From NCBI RefSeq assembly GCF_001949145.1, contig NW_019091355.1, positions 1,757,107-1,821,106 of the forward strand: a stretch of 64,000 nt of DNA. The letters run 5' to 3'. Each line of letters starts with the position of its first letter. Position 1 is the first letter of the stretch. The notes below the pieces were generated by a model. That model ran no database searches and was not told the origin of the DNA. It was given only the letters and a program-made list of their open reading frames with translations. This document shows, piece after piece, positions 22,214 through 35,400 of the stretch. The translations under genes were made by a program, and so were the position numbers. The stretch is from Acanthaster planci (taxonomy: Eukaryota > Echinodermata > Asteroidea > Valvatida > Acanthasteridae).

Positions 22214-25200
22214 TGGGTAATGACTGTATGGAATTTCGATTATCATCAAGTTTCGCGGCATGCTTATCGATACTTCAGTTTCGGTGTAAGTGTTTGTAGC
22301 TTAACAAAAGGTAAAAATTTCCTTTCCTTTTTATATGGAAATACACGTACATCTAAAGTTAAAAGTGAAGGCTATTTATTTTTTTCACAAGTTCTTTTTT
22401 TCCCTTGCTTTCAAAAGAAAACATTAGAGAAAAATGAAACCATGGGCCAGAAACTGGTGCGATTAATGCCCTTATTGGAAAAAAAAAAGTTCAAAGACAG
22501 TAACAAACTGCTTTTCACCGGACTGTACGAGAAAAGGTTAACCTTGAGTTGGACATGCCGTTGGCTTTTTAGACCTGCCAATAAACCCTGTTTCTTTTTA
22601 ATGTGTAACTGCAGTTCAGTTGAGAAGAAAAAATAGGCGGTAGAGTTATTGGACGGGTTGTTTGAAAACACAAAGTATGGCTTAAGTTTTCAAAGATGAG
22701 CGCTGACAGATACGCGGACAGAGATGTGAAAGTACGCTCTGCAAGACTCAGTTGAAAAGACTGAAATAAATGGATGAGAGGTGAACGGAACTAGCCTGAT
22801 TCTAACTTCTCAGATGGCGAGGTGATTCACTAGAAAAAAATGAAATCAACGGATGCCAGCAGTGTAGGGTGAAATTTGCATTCATGTCGAAAGTTTTTGT
22901 GGGAATCGGGATATTTAAGTCCCACACATGGGCACACAGAGAAGGGCGAGGGAAGTGTGACAGAAAAGCATTTCTTATGAAAGCATCTGAATATGTGGTA
23001 AAGTTGACTTGGAAGACTTCCAACATGCATCAAACACTAGGTCGAAAGGCTGTAATAACATGACCAGCACATTATGGTTGAGGAAGCTCTGTTTCTCTCA
23101 AACAAGCCTTGATTTTCAGAAACAAAGGGAATGCAGACGAGGAGTTAGATAAAGTTCAGGGGGTAAAAGGTCACAGCCCACTTTCACAATGATTTCCACC
23201 TGTGCTCTTCTTTTGAACAGATACGTGGTGACGAAGGAATTGAAGTGTACTACCTTAGCAGTACTTAGAATTTAAATGAGTTGTTAGACTAAAATTTTAA
23301 CTAATTAGATTTGTACACAGTATTTAATCAAACTAACAAACCTGTGTTTGCAGTCAATACGAGTATGGTGTCTGTAAAACTCGTTCTTGATGTAGAGTTC
23401 TCAACTTTTCATCACTCAAGCTTTGTACCAAGAATATGCCAAACTTCCATTCTTAATAAAGATGCAGTGACAAGGATCAACAAACAAAAGTTATTTCTAC
23501 TTTCCTGTAGGCCGACTGTATAACGATGCTTACTCAATTACTTACTCTGTTGACAGTTGAAATAAACATGCTTATCGAAAGTATTGGCTTTTAATAGGGG
23601 TGTTGCTTTGCGTTTTGAAAACTGACATAATTTTCATCTGTAAATCGCGGAACTGCCTGAGCCGACACCAACAAAGTCAACTCGTACCCTCGTTAGGGTA
23701 TACGAGTTGGCAAGGCACGAGGTGACTGGGAAATTGACACACTCTCCCCAAGTTGAAATGAGTCCCCAATCTACCACTTATAATCTCTCTCGGTTACAGT
23801 TTAATATGAGTTTCTACGCAGTCAATATTGCTTCAATTGACACGATTCAATCTCGAGGCACTACGGCTATCGGTACAGGTAACGCTGCACCTACGGCATG
23901 ACAACACGTGAATTGTAAACTTGGGGACCCTGTTCCTATAATAGAAGGGAGAGCTACATTTTAACTTTTGAATTCACCTTGGTAGATGACTGTGACGTCA
24001 TATTCAATAACTGTATGGTTGATGTTGTCAAAATAGGGCATGGGTTTGAGTTTTGAGGGAAATTATGAGGGGTACTGTGAGTGTTGTACGAAACATGGTG
24101 GATTCAAATTTGCATGGCTAGTTTTTCGATACGAAAGTCACATTTTCTCACAATTTACAATTTAAAATCTCAAAAAAATAGGGTCAGCACAATAAGAGGG
24201 TGTTGCCTTTGTTTTTTTCGGGGACTTACCAGTTTTGCAAGACAAAAAACTCGGGGGTCCACAAGTGTGCAATCCCCAACAACACTGACCATTAAGCAAC
24301 TACAACGTTAGTTTGTGGCCTACCTACCGTTTTGACGAAGCAACATTTTCCTTCGATAAGTGCTGGTCAAAATGATAGTCTGCTAGATCCTCAGCTTGGT
24401 TCCACATCAGACGAAGGGCATCATTAATTAGTCCGCCATTCCGTTTCGTCCTCCGAACAAAGTCGTCCGAGGACAACTAGCAACATAAATCCTCTGAAAG
24501 TGCATGGGCCCAGAAAACACCCTCGAATACAAATGTCTCCACCGGAGTCCATAGTGCAGTATGTACTTTTCCTCGAGTGAAGAACAATTTGTTGTTCCCT
24601 TCGTAGCTAACAGATACAAGAAGGTGCAAACGAGTAGAGCCTTTCTTCTTTGAAAACCACAGGTGTGCCTAAGATTCAGCATGATCGATACTGGTCTCTT
24701 TCATGTATTTCACACAGCGAAAAAATGGCCTCGCGTCATTATCTGTGTGGCTACTGCGACTTTGGCTTACACGTTGACGTCTGCTGTAACGGTACATATA
24801 CATTATCCATAGCCGTAGACGTCCTATTTCAGACAACCACTTTTCGGTCGCACAAGACTGCAACATGCAGCGCAGCAGTATCCCATAATGCTTTTCATCA
24901 ACTTACTTGTACTGTCATTGGTTGTAAGTTTGTTCTTAACCAATGAAAAGCCGTTGCCATAGTGCACAGGTGTTAACGCATTCTTCAGCGGTATTATGTG
25001 CCAATTGTGTGTGTCGAGCTCTGAGACAAGGCGTTGCAGTGGGTGGACAAACATTAAGATGAACGAACAGGTGCCGGTTTTTATTTTCTTGAGATGAATC
25101 CAGTGGTTTTACCCAAAGGTGTGTCAGTGCAAGTGGATTTTAACTGGCGTTATAGGCCTGCTTCAATCTTGACACAATTTTCCTCGTGGTGTATCTGGTC

Positions 25201-28200
25201 GACGGATTTGGTAGCGCAAAAAGAAGACAAAAACCCAATCCACTGTTAAAAAAAAACCCAGACTCTGGTACGAACCTAAGCAGAACAAGCAATCGAATTT
25301 AGAGTCAGATGGTGGACTCCCTACTATATGGATATGGACTTGTGACATCCAAACTGGGCTAGCCTTTACCACTTTACCAACGATCATGAACAAGCAGCAA
25401 TTTGCACGGGGGACAAGGGGGCCTCAATGACATCAAATTTTACAAACAAAACCCTATCTTATCCCTATTTTGAGCGGAAACGGGGATACGAGATTCTGGC
25501 AGGGGGTCGTATCCCACAGTGTGTCCCAGGGCAGTGCCTGCCGGTACTACCTCCCTGAATAGCTCTTATTAATACCCCCCCCCATCTTGACAGGAAAATC
25601 AATACGAATGGAATTTTAGCAAAAGACTGGGTAAACTCAGACGCCAACAAGAATCAGTCAACTCACTCCCGTGGATGTCAGTGTTGTTTCCAATCTTTAA
25701 TGCAGTTCGCTATATCGGTATGGTGTCTCTGCCCAGACCAAAGTTACTAATGACAGAAATCTTAACATTCCGAATAAACTCAAAGTCGCAGGCATTAAAC
25801 CTAACATCGATGATTAGTACGCCTTTGCTGATGATATAAACTGAATCTAGTCCAACTTAAAGCAATGAATGCCTTGCATGTTAAATATTTTTGTCGTCTT
25901 TTCCTGCTTGTTTCTACAACGGATATGCTCATAAGCTGGCTACTTTGCAAATACGCACAGAACGATATTAATTAATATTTTTGACGCATACAACATACAA
26001 GCGCTGTGAAAAAAGATGCACTTAACATCAAAAATGTACTAGGTGCATTATAAATTGAGGCGTGGTGAAATCAAACGTGGTTTGGGCTGTTGGCAAAATT
26101 CCTATAAAAAAGCTACCGGTATCGCTTTATTAAGAACTTCCGAAGTCAATTTTATGGATTTGGGGGGAAAAGGGACGATTCTAATCACTAAAGTTTTTAC
26201 GCAGAATACGCAACAGAAAAAGGTACAAATTTATCTCTGTCATAATGGACGTTAGTAAACTAATTATCACCGTACCCTGGTAGCCTTAGTGGAAATACAA
26301 AAATGTTACAGTTCAGATCCGCCACTAAATTATGAATATGCTACTTCAAATAGCTTTCCTACTTTTTGAGGCATGTGAAATGCTTACTATATCATGCATT
26401 AAAATAATGATTAACGACTTTTATAATAAACTCATGAATACTCGATAGCTCATGAATAATTCAACACCTTTTGGAAACGTACTGTACAAAATGTGTTATA
26501 AATTTCAATATTTCAAAACAGCTGATTTCATATCAACCAACAGAGAACTCCTCTAGTATGTACCCAACACTATACGGAAATCTAGTTTGTTTTCATCTCC
26601 ATAGCATGAGGAACATTATCGGCATTACCTGAAATATGTATTACTAATAGCCAATTTCGCTAAGGCCGAAACATACGTAAAGACTAATAAATATGACTAG
26701 CTGTATATTAGCTTCGAACTGCAAGCTGCAATAGCAATTAATTAATATTCAAACATACACAACAAATAAACTTTCTCTGACAAAATCGAAAACTTTAGAA
26801 TCTGCACACTTCTATAACACAAACCTACGTTTTACACGCAATAAACCATCACATTTTCATTGGGTGAAAAGCGTAAGTGCATGGGTGAAGCTTATTTTAT
26901 TTCCTACTAAGTGCAGGTATGTTATAATGTTACACATCACAGTTTATATTAAATCCCTTTAAAAACGGAGAATGAAACCTTTTCCGGGGAGAACGGTTTC
27001 GTTTTCGACAACACATAGTTTCTAATAAGATAACACGGTTCTGAAGCTATTTTGCAAATGTAGTAATCTATCATTTCTTAAATTCTGTTTTGTACTAGAG
27101 TAATTAAAGCTTCAATACCAAATTTCAAATTGATGGTGTTTAATATCAAATTTGATTCGCTATATTCTAAGTTCCAAGAATATTTAAACAATACTCTCAG
27201 TTGAATACTTATTTAGTGAATTACGGCATTTCTTCCAGATAAATTGCCACAAAAATACTAGCACAAAATATTCATCAAGAACGTTTGGACTCAATAAAAA
27301 AAAACCTATTGACACAACTCAATCCCACAACTTACTTTTAATCTACAGCCCTAACAAATATTACACATAAATATGTACACAGGTTTTCATTTGCTTAAAA
27401 AGAAATGGATAACATGATCCTGCCAACAACAAAAAAGGAAACAAAATGATACAAACAGCATACTAGAACATATGGCAGCAAAAACTTTACACAGTCTATC
27501 GAACGCAATGCATCTCCAACAATCTGTCCTTAACATTAGCGCCTTTATTATTTTCCAGCTGAAACTTGCACTGTCGAGGTAATGTATCAATTCTTCAAGC
27601 CGTCTGAAAACCTCATGGCTAGGCTGTAATCTATCTTTAGAAATAGCGATACAAATCAGTCATCAGCTCTATATGTTTAACTTCAATAGAGACGCTGTAA
27701 ACATTATTCATCACAATATTGTTTTCCCTTATTAAGTTAAAGGTACAAATGTAGGGCATGATAAACATAAATCTACTTACTAAAATTCGGGATATGTTCG
27801 TTTATCACAACTGCCGTCTGTGTTTGGATAAATTGACTCGACGAATGAGATTTTTGACATTTCTAAAAGATGTACACATGATAGTGGGCAGTAACTTTTC
27901 AAAGACATACAAAACCTTCAGTTTGAGACCACACAACTGAAGTGGGAGAAAAAGCTCTATTTTGTAATGACCCACTTCAGAGTGACACCACAGCCATCGA
28001 TTCCACAATGCTCATTGCTACACCATGTACCGTAATGCACCACCCATATTGCGTCCCATCTACTTGCACAACCATGACATTCAAAATGATCAAACAGTAA
28101 GAAGTCCTGACAACAGCCAAGTATATTTTGAATTGTCGACAGAAAATTTAAGGACAACACAGCAGGCTGAAAGTTGTTGCAAGCAATCCAAAGCAAACAT

Positions 28201-29872
28201 AATGGGGGGGGGTTACTGAATAAATTTCAGGCAATATGACAGTGAGCTTGACAGCTTCATAGCACAAGTCTCCGAGTCATCTGGATAAATAAACATTCAT
28301 CGGGATAGCTGTGCATCTGGCTTCTTGTGAATCACTAAGAAACTTGTAACACTGATCTAGTAAAACTGAGTCTTGCTGACAGTCTGGGTTTCCAAATGTT
28401 TACCATCGTGTAAGCATTTGGGAGTACATCTGTCATCAGGGGCAAATTTAATGGGGAAGATTTTAAACCAAAAATTGTGCTTTGATTATGCACTTACCAC
28501 AAAAAATCCAAGAACGTGTGGCAAGCAAATGAGCTTTATTCACAAGACAGCCAATTTGGATCATGCTCCCCGAACACTCTGAAATGGGAAGGTGCCTGAC
28601 TATTGTGTTGAAATGACAGGTGCACCCGGCCTCGCTTTGAACCTTTTTTGTCATTTGGGAAAAACACTAACATGACTTTTTATCACTCTTTTGAGAACAA
28701 GGACGGTTACAAAGGTTTGCCCTGTTACATAATTCCATTCCCACTTATATAAAGTTTTCAGAAATTTATAAGGGTATTACCAAGCTTTGAAGTTAAGAAG
28801 GCTGGTTTAAGAGTAAGGCCAAGTGACATTTTGCTGGTAGTCTTGTACTAAGCAAACTTCTATGCTCAAAGTTAAAAAACAGTCAGCCCCAGGTATCTAA
28901 ATCGGCAAACACGGTCTGTTCAATTTACCAAAGTAGCAGCTCAATACCACCTTTGGTGGCTTATCACAAACTCTTGTTTGATCGGACCACACTTTATCTA
29001 TTTCCAGTAAGGGTTTACGTTTTCCTCCACCCTACACAACTTCTATTGGATTTATGTATAGGCTGGGGGAAGAGCATTCCCCCTCCAGATATCAAACTGA
29101 TCATCTTACTCTAGAAACATAAACAAAGGGCATCACACGAAACCATATTTCTTTCGGTGTTTATTCTAAATGAATTACCTGGTCATTTTCAAAGCAATGC
29201 TGCACTTTGAATATGCTTCTTACAAAATCATTTAAATACACACAAATTTTAACTTATGGCAGCACAGAAGTTTTAGTTTCATGTGTCAATTTTTGTTTAC
29301 TTTTTTAGTACCCATCATTTGATATCAATTAGTAGTTTAATAAATTCATATATATTTCATCCCTGTGAATACACTAACTGGTGAAAATACATACTTTAAT
29401 CTATTCTTGTCAAACTATTTAGCTCAATCTTATTTACATTAAATACGTGAGGTGCCACATCATATGCACTGTTTGAAGGCATTTTGTTCACTATGAATTT
29501 GTTTCTAAGCAAGAATTGACACACTGAGCTTGAACAACAATAAGCACTACTGAATTAATGACTTCAATTTACCTGTAGACTTCTTGTAATATTTTGGCAA
29601 TACCTTTCTCTATCGTTCAAAGTAGCACACACATGCACTTAGGTAAGGCACTTTACAGTTTGTACCTATTAAATCCAGAAATCATGCTTGGGGCAAAAAA
29701 AACAACAAATTAGTGGGCCTCAAAGCTACAATTATGTACAGAACATCTCAAAGAAACATGCCTGCTTTATCATTATTGTATTGGGTTACATACGCATGAA
29801 CAAGTTAGGGATGGTATCTCAGCACATCCAAGAAGTGGGCATCATGGGAGTGCAGCTGAAATTGCACCTTCT
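22214..29872. other. AT-rich region between the convergent genes
   Basis: About 7.7 kb without a supportable exon. GC content falls further between 26.3 and 29.8 kb. The 138-codon frame at 22220-22636 is Lys/Phe-rich low complexity after the poly(A) signals and looks like chance. The right part probably includes 3' untranslated sequence of the SORBS-type gene on the - strand; TTTATT (AATAAA on the - strand) occurs at several places, for example 29160. Confidence 0.5.
23678..23709. repeat. Short perfect-stem hairpin
   Basis: CAACTCGTA pairs with TACGAGTTG, then CCCT with AGGG past a two-base bulge, closing a CGTT loop. It is a 32-base inverted repeat standing alone in AT-rich DNA. It is not followed by a T-run and is too short to be called a microRNA precursor from sequence alone. 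Confidence 0.5.
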
Positions 29873-29923
29873 TCATCTTCTAAAAATGCAACAGAGTGAG
29901 GGCCTTTCATTATCCCAGGCCTG
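29873..29923 (-). CDS. SORBS: Possible last coding exon of the SORBS gene
   Basis: On the - strand a strong acceptor (GTATCTTGTCTCTGCTCAG) precedes 16 codons, QAWDNERPSLCCIFRR, and a TGA. It starts in phase 0, as the donor of the third-SH3 exon requires. Vertebrate SORBS proteins end only a few residues after GNYV, so a short tail is expected, but this peptide does not resemble the known tails. The alternative is that the exon at 30517 is not spliced there and the frame continues 14 codons to a TAA at 30472. Confidence 0.25.
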   Translation of the reverse strand, partial: QAWDNERPSLCCIFRR

Positions 29924-30516
29924 CTGAGCAGAGACAAGATACAACTGGCATGACCTCTGGCCTCTGACCTTCAGGATAACCTTGACGCATGTTTACCTCG
30001 GGGATTCCTCTGGGAAAGCTCTGGCAGTTTTGTTACAGGTCAAAACACTAGATGATTTCTTTCAAGAGTGAAAGATAGGTTGAGGCTTCAGTTTTTCATG
30101 TTTCCTGTAAGGGATATGGCAGACACAAAAACAGCAAAAAACATATCAGAACATATAAAATACTAACCCTTCTAGGTCCTTCAAATCCACCGGCAGGTTA
30201 GCAGGATTTTGTACAATTCAAATAGACTGGACCAGGCCAATCTTTGTTTCACTAGGGGGCCCCACGTCACTTGGAAATTAAAGTACAAGGAATGTGCCAT
30301 TAAGTTCCTGAACTGCCGTATGTTCAGGAGGATTCAGGAAGTTCATGAGATGCCTTGGCAAGAGGGGTTAGTTTATGGAGACAGACAAATCCTCAAATTC
30401 AACATCTGCGAGTTAAAAGACTAACTCTACAGCAGAGCTCATTCTGCAGTGCACTGGATTAAACGCAGCCTTTACATGTACTGCAAACACAAAGGAACAG
30501 AACAGAATTCCGTTAC

Positions 30517-30682
30517 CTGTTTGTAGACGTAGTTTCCGGGGAAGGTGCCAAACATTCCAGTTCTCTCTGACATTCCGACAAACCAACCGTCATCGCATTT
30601 CTCAAGGACGTTCACCAAGTCTCCTTCCTGCAGCTCAATCTCATCCTCGTTCTGCGGCATGTAGGCAAACGAGGCCACATAG
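30517..30682 (-). CDS. SORBS: SORBS third SH3 domain exon
   Basis: Acceptor GATTCTTTGCAG and donor AAACAG|GTAACG on the - strand. It encodes [20 protein letters not shown], then [20 protein letters not shown] and [12 protein letters not shown]. This is the third SH3 of the SORBS family almost residue for residue: NEDE.EL.E.D.., the signature [11 protein letters not shown], and FGTFPGNYV. The pocket residues (ALYDY-equivalent FAYMP, the WF pair, P and Y of FPGNY) are all present. In this family the C-terminal SH3 binds proline-rich signalling proteins such as Sos or Cbl. The first base completes a codon begun in the microexon at 31733. Confidence 0.97.
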
Positions 30683-31732
30683 CTGCAAAGAATCACCAAA
30701 TTATCCACTGAAGAGAATTCGATATAGGAAAGGAATAGATGGAAGAGTAGCGAGAGGAGGCATGGAGAATGCATCCAAGCTGAAGCTGGGTCCTCGTCCA
30801 AGCCCACCAAGTTTGGCAGACTAAGGGGACTAAAACAAACAGTGGACCAGTAGAAATGAAGCCTGATTGCAAGACAGTGTGTTCTTGGTATTCATGCTCT
30901 TGATGGTGGGTAGGAATCTGAGAAATGGGAGAAAAAGAATGCCAAAGTGTCCAAAAGGTTTTACGTTTCTTACAAGTGCCAGGCTACCAACACTCACATT
31001 TCTAAATGTGTTCACCGACGAACTCTGCAGTCAATACAGCTTCAGGACTTTGGCAAGATTCCTACTTTACCATCTTAAATTTAGCATTATTGGGGACCAG
31101 GAAAAGAATTGTCCATCCTCTTTTTCAACCAGTTTTTGTTATGAAATTTTTTGTAAACAACTTTTCAGTCCACAGCTTGGAAACACGGAAATACGTGGTC
31201 ATTTCCCCATACCAATGCACCTGATCATGCAGGCACAAGTTTAAGGCATCCCAAGCGATTCTGAAGGATCTTCAGAATCGGTCTATGATTGATAAGTGTC
31301 AAGGGCTTCCAACAGATGTACTGCGTGTCCTTGGTAGACCAGAGTTCGGACATTTGGCGCTCTACATAAAATCCTCATGGCCGGTTTGAGATCCCCCTAT
31401 AGACCCACCAAACTTGCACACCATCTGTCATCAAAGCCCAGCCAGGCAACTCAGTCTGCGCCTTCGCCTAGCAAGGCTACTGAGAGATCTTGAGACTCCA
31501 ACAAATTCTTTGTAAATGCAATAGTTCCGTGCAAACGCATGTTGCATTCTTTGAATGCCATTGCATTTAAATTACCTACATTCCAACACAACGTGGAGTT
31601 GTACTGATTTCCACAGTCCCTCAAAAGTCAAAAAGCCTCTTAAACTGTGCTTGTAGGCTCTTAAAAATACCTCAACTCATCAATTTTAAAAACAGACACA
31701 AGAACATCGGAAAACAAAAAGAGAGTACTCAC

Positions 31733-31764
31733 AGATCTTGAGCGGCTGCAAGTGTCCTACTAGG
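31733..31764 (-). CDS. SORBS: SORBS microexon (32 nt) before the third SH3
   Basis: Exons 32236-32462 (phase 0 out) and 30517-30682 (needs two bases before it) cannot join directly. This 32-nt segment repairs the frame: acceptor TTATACTACAG, ten codons PSRTLAAAQD, then CT before GTGAGT; CT+C gives Leu, followed by YVASFAY. Both splice sites are near consensus. It sits exactly where the linker to the SH3 domain is expected. If skipped, the downstream SH3 would be out of frame, so it should be constitutive. Confidence 0.8.
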
Positions 31765-32235
31765 CTGTAGTATAAAATTAGAAATGTTAAGTGTTGACAA
31801 TGATGCCTGGAGAGAAGTTTTCAATGCACTTCAACTGCATGACAGGTAAAAAGCAGATTATATACTGCATTTGTTATTACTTGGGCCCTTGCCACCATTT
31901 GGGGGAAGATACATGTAATTGGAGAACCCGTTTTGGTTTAACCTTTTAAATAACTTTCACTTTACTAGATCAGTCACTAAAAAGAGCTTCAAATCGGAAC
32001 TTTTCATTTTAAACTATCCACCAGGTGAGTGCAGACAAGGGCTACATAGGCCAGAAGGGTTAGATAGGATGAGGCTAGGGATAATCATGGAGTGCGGTCA
32101 GGGAACCAGGGTAGGGTGGAAAGAGGTGGGGGCGGGTGCCATGGGGTGGGAAGCAGTAAACAAAAGTTTGGATACATTTTTACGTTTCTTTTGAGTACAT
32201 GTGATACAATACATCCAATTTAGGTGGTCATTTAC

Positions 32236-32462
32236 CTTAGGAGCATGCTCTTCAAAGTATCGCTCAGGCTCCCTCTGGCTACTACCGTACGAGCCTTGAC
32301 TACCAGATGATCCCAAAGACGACCTCCCCGCTTGGCTGCTTGGTGCGGCCTGCAGTCTCTGCTGATGCTTGGGACTGGACTGTGTCATTTGCTGGCTGGA
32401 GGGTTGATAAGGTGTGTGACTCGTTGTTGCTTGACTTTTCCCAGACGGGGAACTTGTGACAC
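32236..32462 (-). CDS. SORBS: SORBS linker exon between SH3-2 and SH3-3
   Basis: Phase 1 in (G+GT, Gly, from the second SH3 exon), phase 0 out at CCTAAG|GTAAAT. The product starts VTSSPSGKSQATTSHTPYQP and continues SSQQMTQSSPKHQQRLQ to REPERYFEEHAPK. It is a Ser/Gln-rich disordered linker. In SORBS proteins the segment between the second and third SH3 is likewise long, unstructured and variably spliced. The acceptor (CATACCTTACATAAAG) is only moderate. Confidence 0.8.
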
Positions 32463-35400
32463 CTTTATGTAAGGTATGAACATATGCACCATCAATAGTT
32501 ACCTATTATATGAGTACAATTAACATCTTTCTTGACAACAATGAGAATATTCTATTCTCTAATACAATCACTGTGAAATATAGTTCAGTCACTACAGTTA
32601 AGTGTCACTGTTCTTCACTGCATGGTCATAAACTTACATTTTAAGGACTTCACTTTTCACTGTAGACAGTTTTAAGAAGTCTAAAAACTCTTTTATAACT
32701 CAGGCTTTTCATTATATCTACAAATTCAAGGGCATCATATCGCTAAAGATGCAAATCTCATCAGACTGCTAAAGTAATCTTCACAGTGACCTCTTGATCT
32801 TGTGCAGTTCACAAAAACCTCCTACCTGAAAATGCCATTCAAGTTTGCTTAACTGTTCGGATGTCTGCTAAACATAAATGATGGCCACAAGGGAATACTT
32901 ATGGAAAAGATATCATCGGGAGTACCTGGTTTGGAATATATCTCAGTGGCAATGTGTTAACACTCCAGTAGTAATGGTACATGTACTTTTTGATAGACAG
33001 CATACAAATAGTGATTGCAAGAAATGTCCCTTTAGAGGGCTATTGGATGCTGAAAGTGTCAAGCATAGTTGAGTAAACAGTCACTATGCATACTGTTCAG
33101 AAGTACTCAAGGCAGTTTGAGTATAATTATGAGTACTTCAGAGTGCCTAAACTGTCAAAGTTTAAGACAGACTGCACCATCTCACTGAATGGAGTAATCA
33201 CTTACTTCCAAGATCTTCCTTCATCACCACAATGACAGGGAAAAGATTCTTGTAATATTGCCCACTTCATGATTTTCAATTATCAACATTTTTGAAATCA
33301 TAAACAATAGCTCCTCCACATGAGTAAGTCTCCCTCTTCCTTTCATGTCATCATTATCACAAAGCAATTATTAAACACACTCCTTTTTTTATTTATTGGA
33401 CCTCTACGACAATTAATCTAGAACCCACGCCAAAATATCCGAGAGTTTTTGGGGATGAATGCACCAGGTTGAGAGAGCAGTTTGTGGTAGGTTATTTCTC
33501 AACAGAACAGGAACAAGGTTGCTTTGACAACCTTGGTAGGTACACTCTATTACCCACGATAAATTTGGAAGAAATTAGTAGTACAGCTGTCATTCGTAAA
33601 TGTACAAAACTTGTCTGTGATTCTACCAGGTATTTGAAGAAACCCCCAAACCAAGACAGCCTCTTAATATTCACAGTAAATGTCAAACAGTGAACAGTCC
33701 CCCACCAGCAGGGAAAAAAAACTCAGCCAAAAAAGTCAATGCCATTGGCATATGCTGTCCTGTGGCTGCTGACTAGTATACATGTACCACAATTCAGTGC
33801 AGGTCTCTGGCTCCAGAAGCACTGCAACATTTCTCATAATGTCCCATAATGAGCCTTCAAGGTTCTGGCTCAGTGGTACCCAGATAAAATAACTGGCATG
33901 GTTGAGGGACCTTCACAAAACATCACTGGTTAAGAGCAGGCACGCACTGTGATTGATGCTTGGAAGGTACATGTAAGAAGTACAGCCCACTGCATTCAAC
34001 CGCCTTTGATGGAGATGTCAGGCCTTATTGTATATCATGGTGAGTCATATTGAAACTTGAATGATAATTGGATGTTCCTTGTCATTATTTCCAATGAATT
34101 TCAATTTACATGAACATTTACAAAGTTTATTAGACAGTAGCATAACCGGAGTGCCAGAAGTGAGTTATTCATATTTTGCTACATTACTGTTATTACAACA
34201 TGCTGACAGCAACAATTGCTTTGAGATTGTAAAGCAAGATACCACTTGATTAGAATAATTCCTTGCACTCACTTCATAGAATGGATGACAAAATAAATCT
34301 GACAGATACATAGAAGGGAAATGAAATGAGCACAATTCAACACTTTTAATGACAATAATGTTTAATACAGACCTTAATGTTGGCATAAAATTGAAAATAG
34401 GAAAGCAGGGGTCAGAATGGTTGAAAGTGAACATATCATAATCAATTGCACATTAAGAAATGTCAAATGATGTCTCAGTTGCCCTTTAAAAATGTTGCCA
34501 CCAGTGAGAGTTCAGAGGTCATGGCCAACCTTTCCAACCAGGGGACTAATGAAAAAGCTCAAATTTACTGAATGACAATCACTGATTTGTTTACAATGTT
34601 CTGCAACATTACTGGTTACTTGCACGTAGGCTACGGCAGAAAGATGCTGGGAAAACAGGGAATACAATGCTATGCCTACAGGCTGTTGGTATGGGTGACG
34701 GGTGTGGGTTATGTGTTTGCTTGTGGACGTCGTTTGTTTGGTTTTCACTGCAGTTTGGAAATGTTCCGCTTCTCTGTACAGGGTATGGTAATGTCTCAGG
34801 AAAGCATAAGAAGCCTGCAGCAAGGGTTGGCCAACAGGAAAGTGATGATGTGGACTGCCAAAAATTGATTTTGATGTTTTAGTGTGCCATTTCGAAGATT
34901 AGAAATGGAACTTTATAATTTGGTGTATGTATGTACAAGCATTCTTAGTGTATTTTAAATTTGGAGGAGTAAATGAATCTAGATCCTTAAACAGGATCAA
35001 AAGGACTTCAACTAGGGTTACAGAAACCAGTGTTGTAGCCAGGACCCTTTCAGACCATCACACCAGCACACAAGACCATCAGAGACCATTGCCAAACCTC
35101 CAGTCAGTATTCAAGTCACAGGCTATTCAAATGAAGTGCACGAAAAGCATTCGTTTGTCACTGGTATCCAGTTACTTGTGACTGGTCTTGTGCATGGTCT
35201 CAACAACAACACCGCGACAACACAAGTGAAATTACTCATTACATGTTTTATTCATTTAGCGTATTTTGCAGTTAAATCACAGTGCTCATGTTAAGCACCA
35301 CAAAAAAACCAGGTCCCTGATTGTGCAACAGTGGATCACGTTTCTCTCATGCTCCCATCACTCTCCGCAACGGCCTGGATCCACTTTTCGCTTTATCATG

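Noticed and set aside
22220-22636. 138-codon + strand frame after the second synaptopodin-type unit
   Set aside because: Lys/Phe/Leu-rich low-complexity sequence from A- and T-runs, located after two poly(A) signals, no motif and no splice context.
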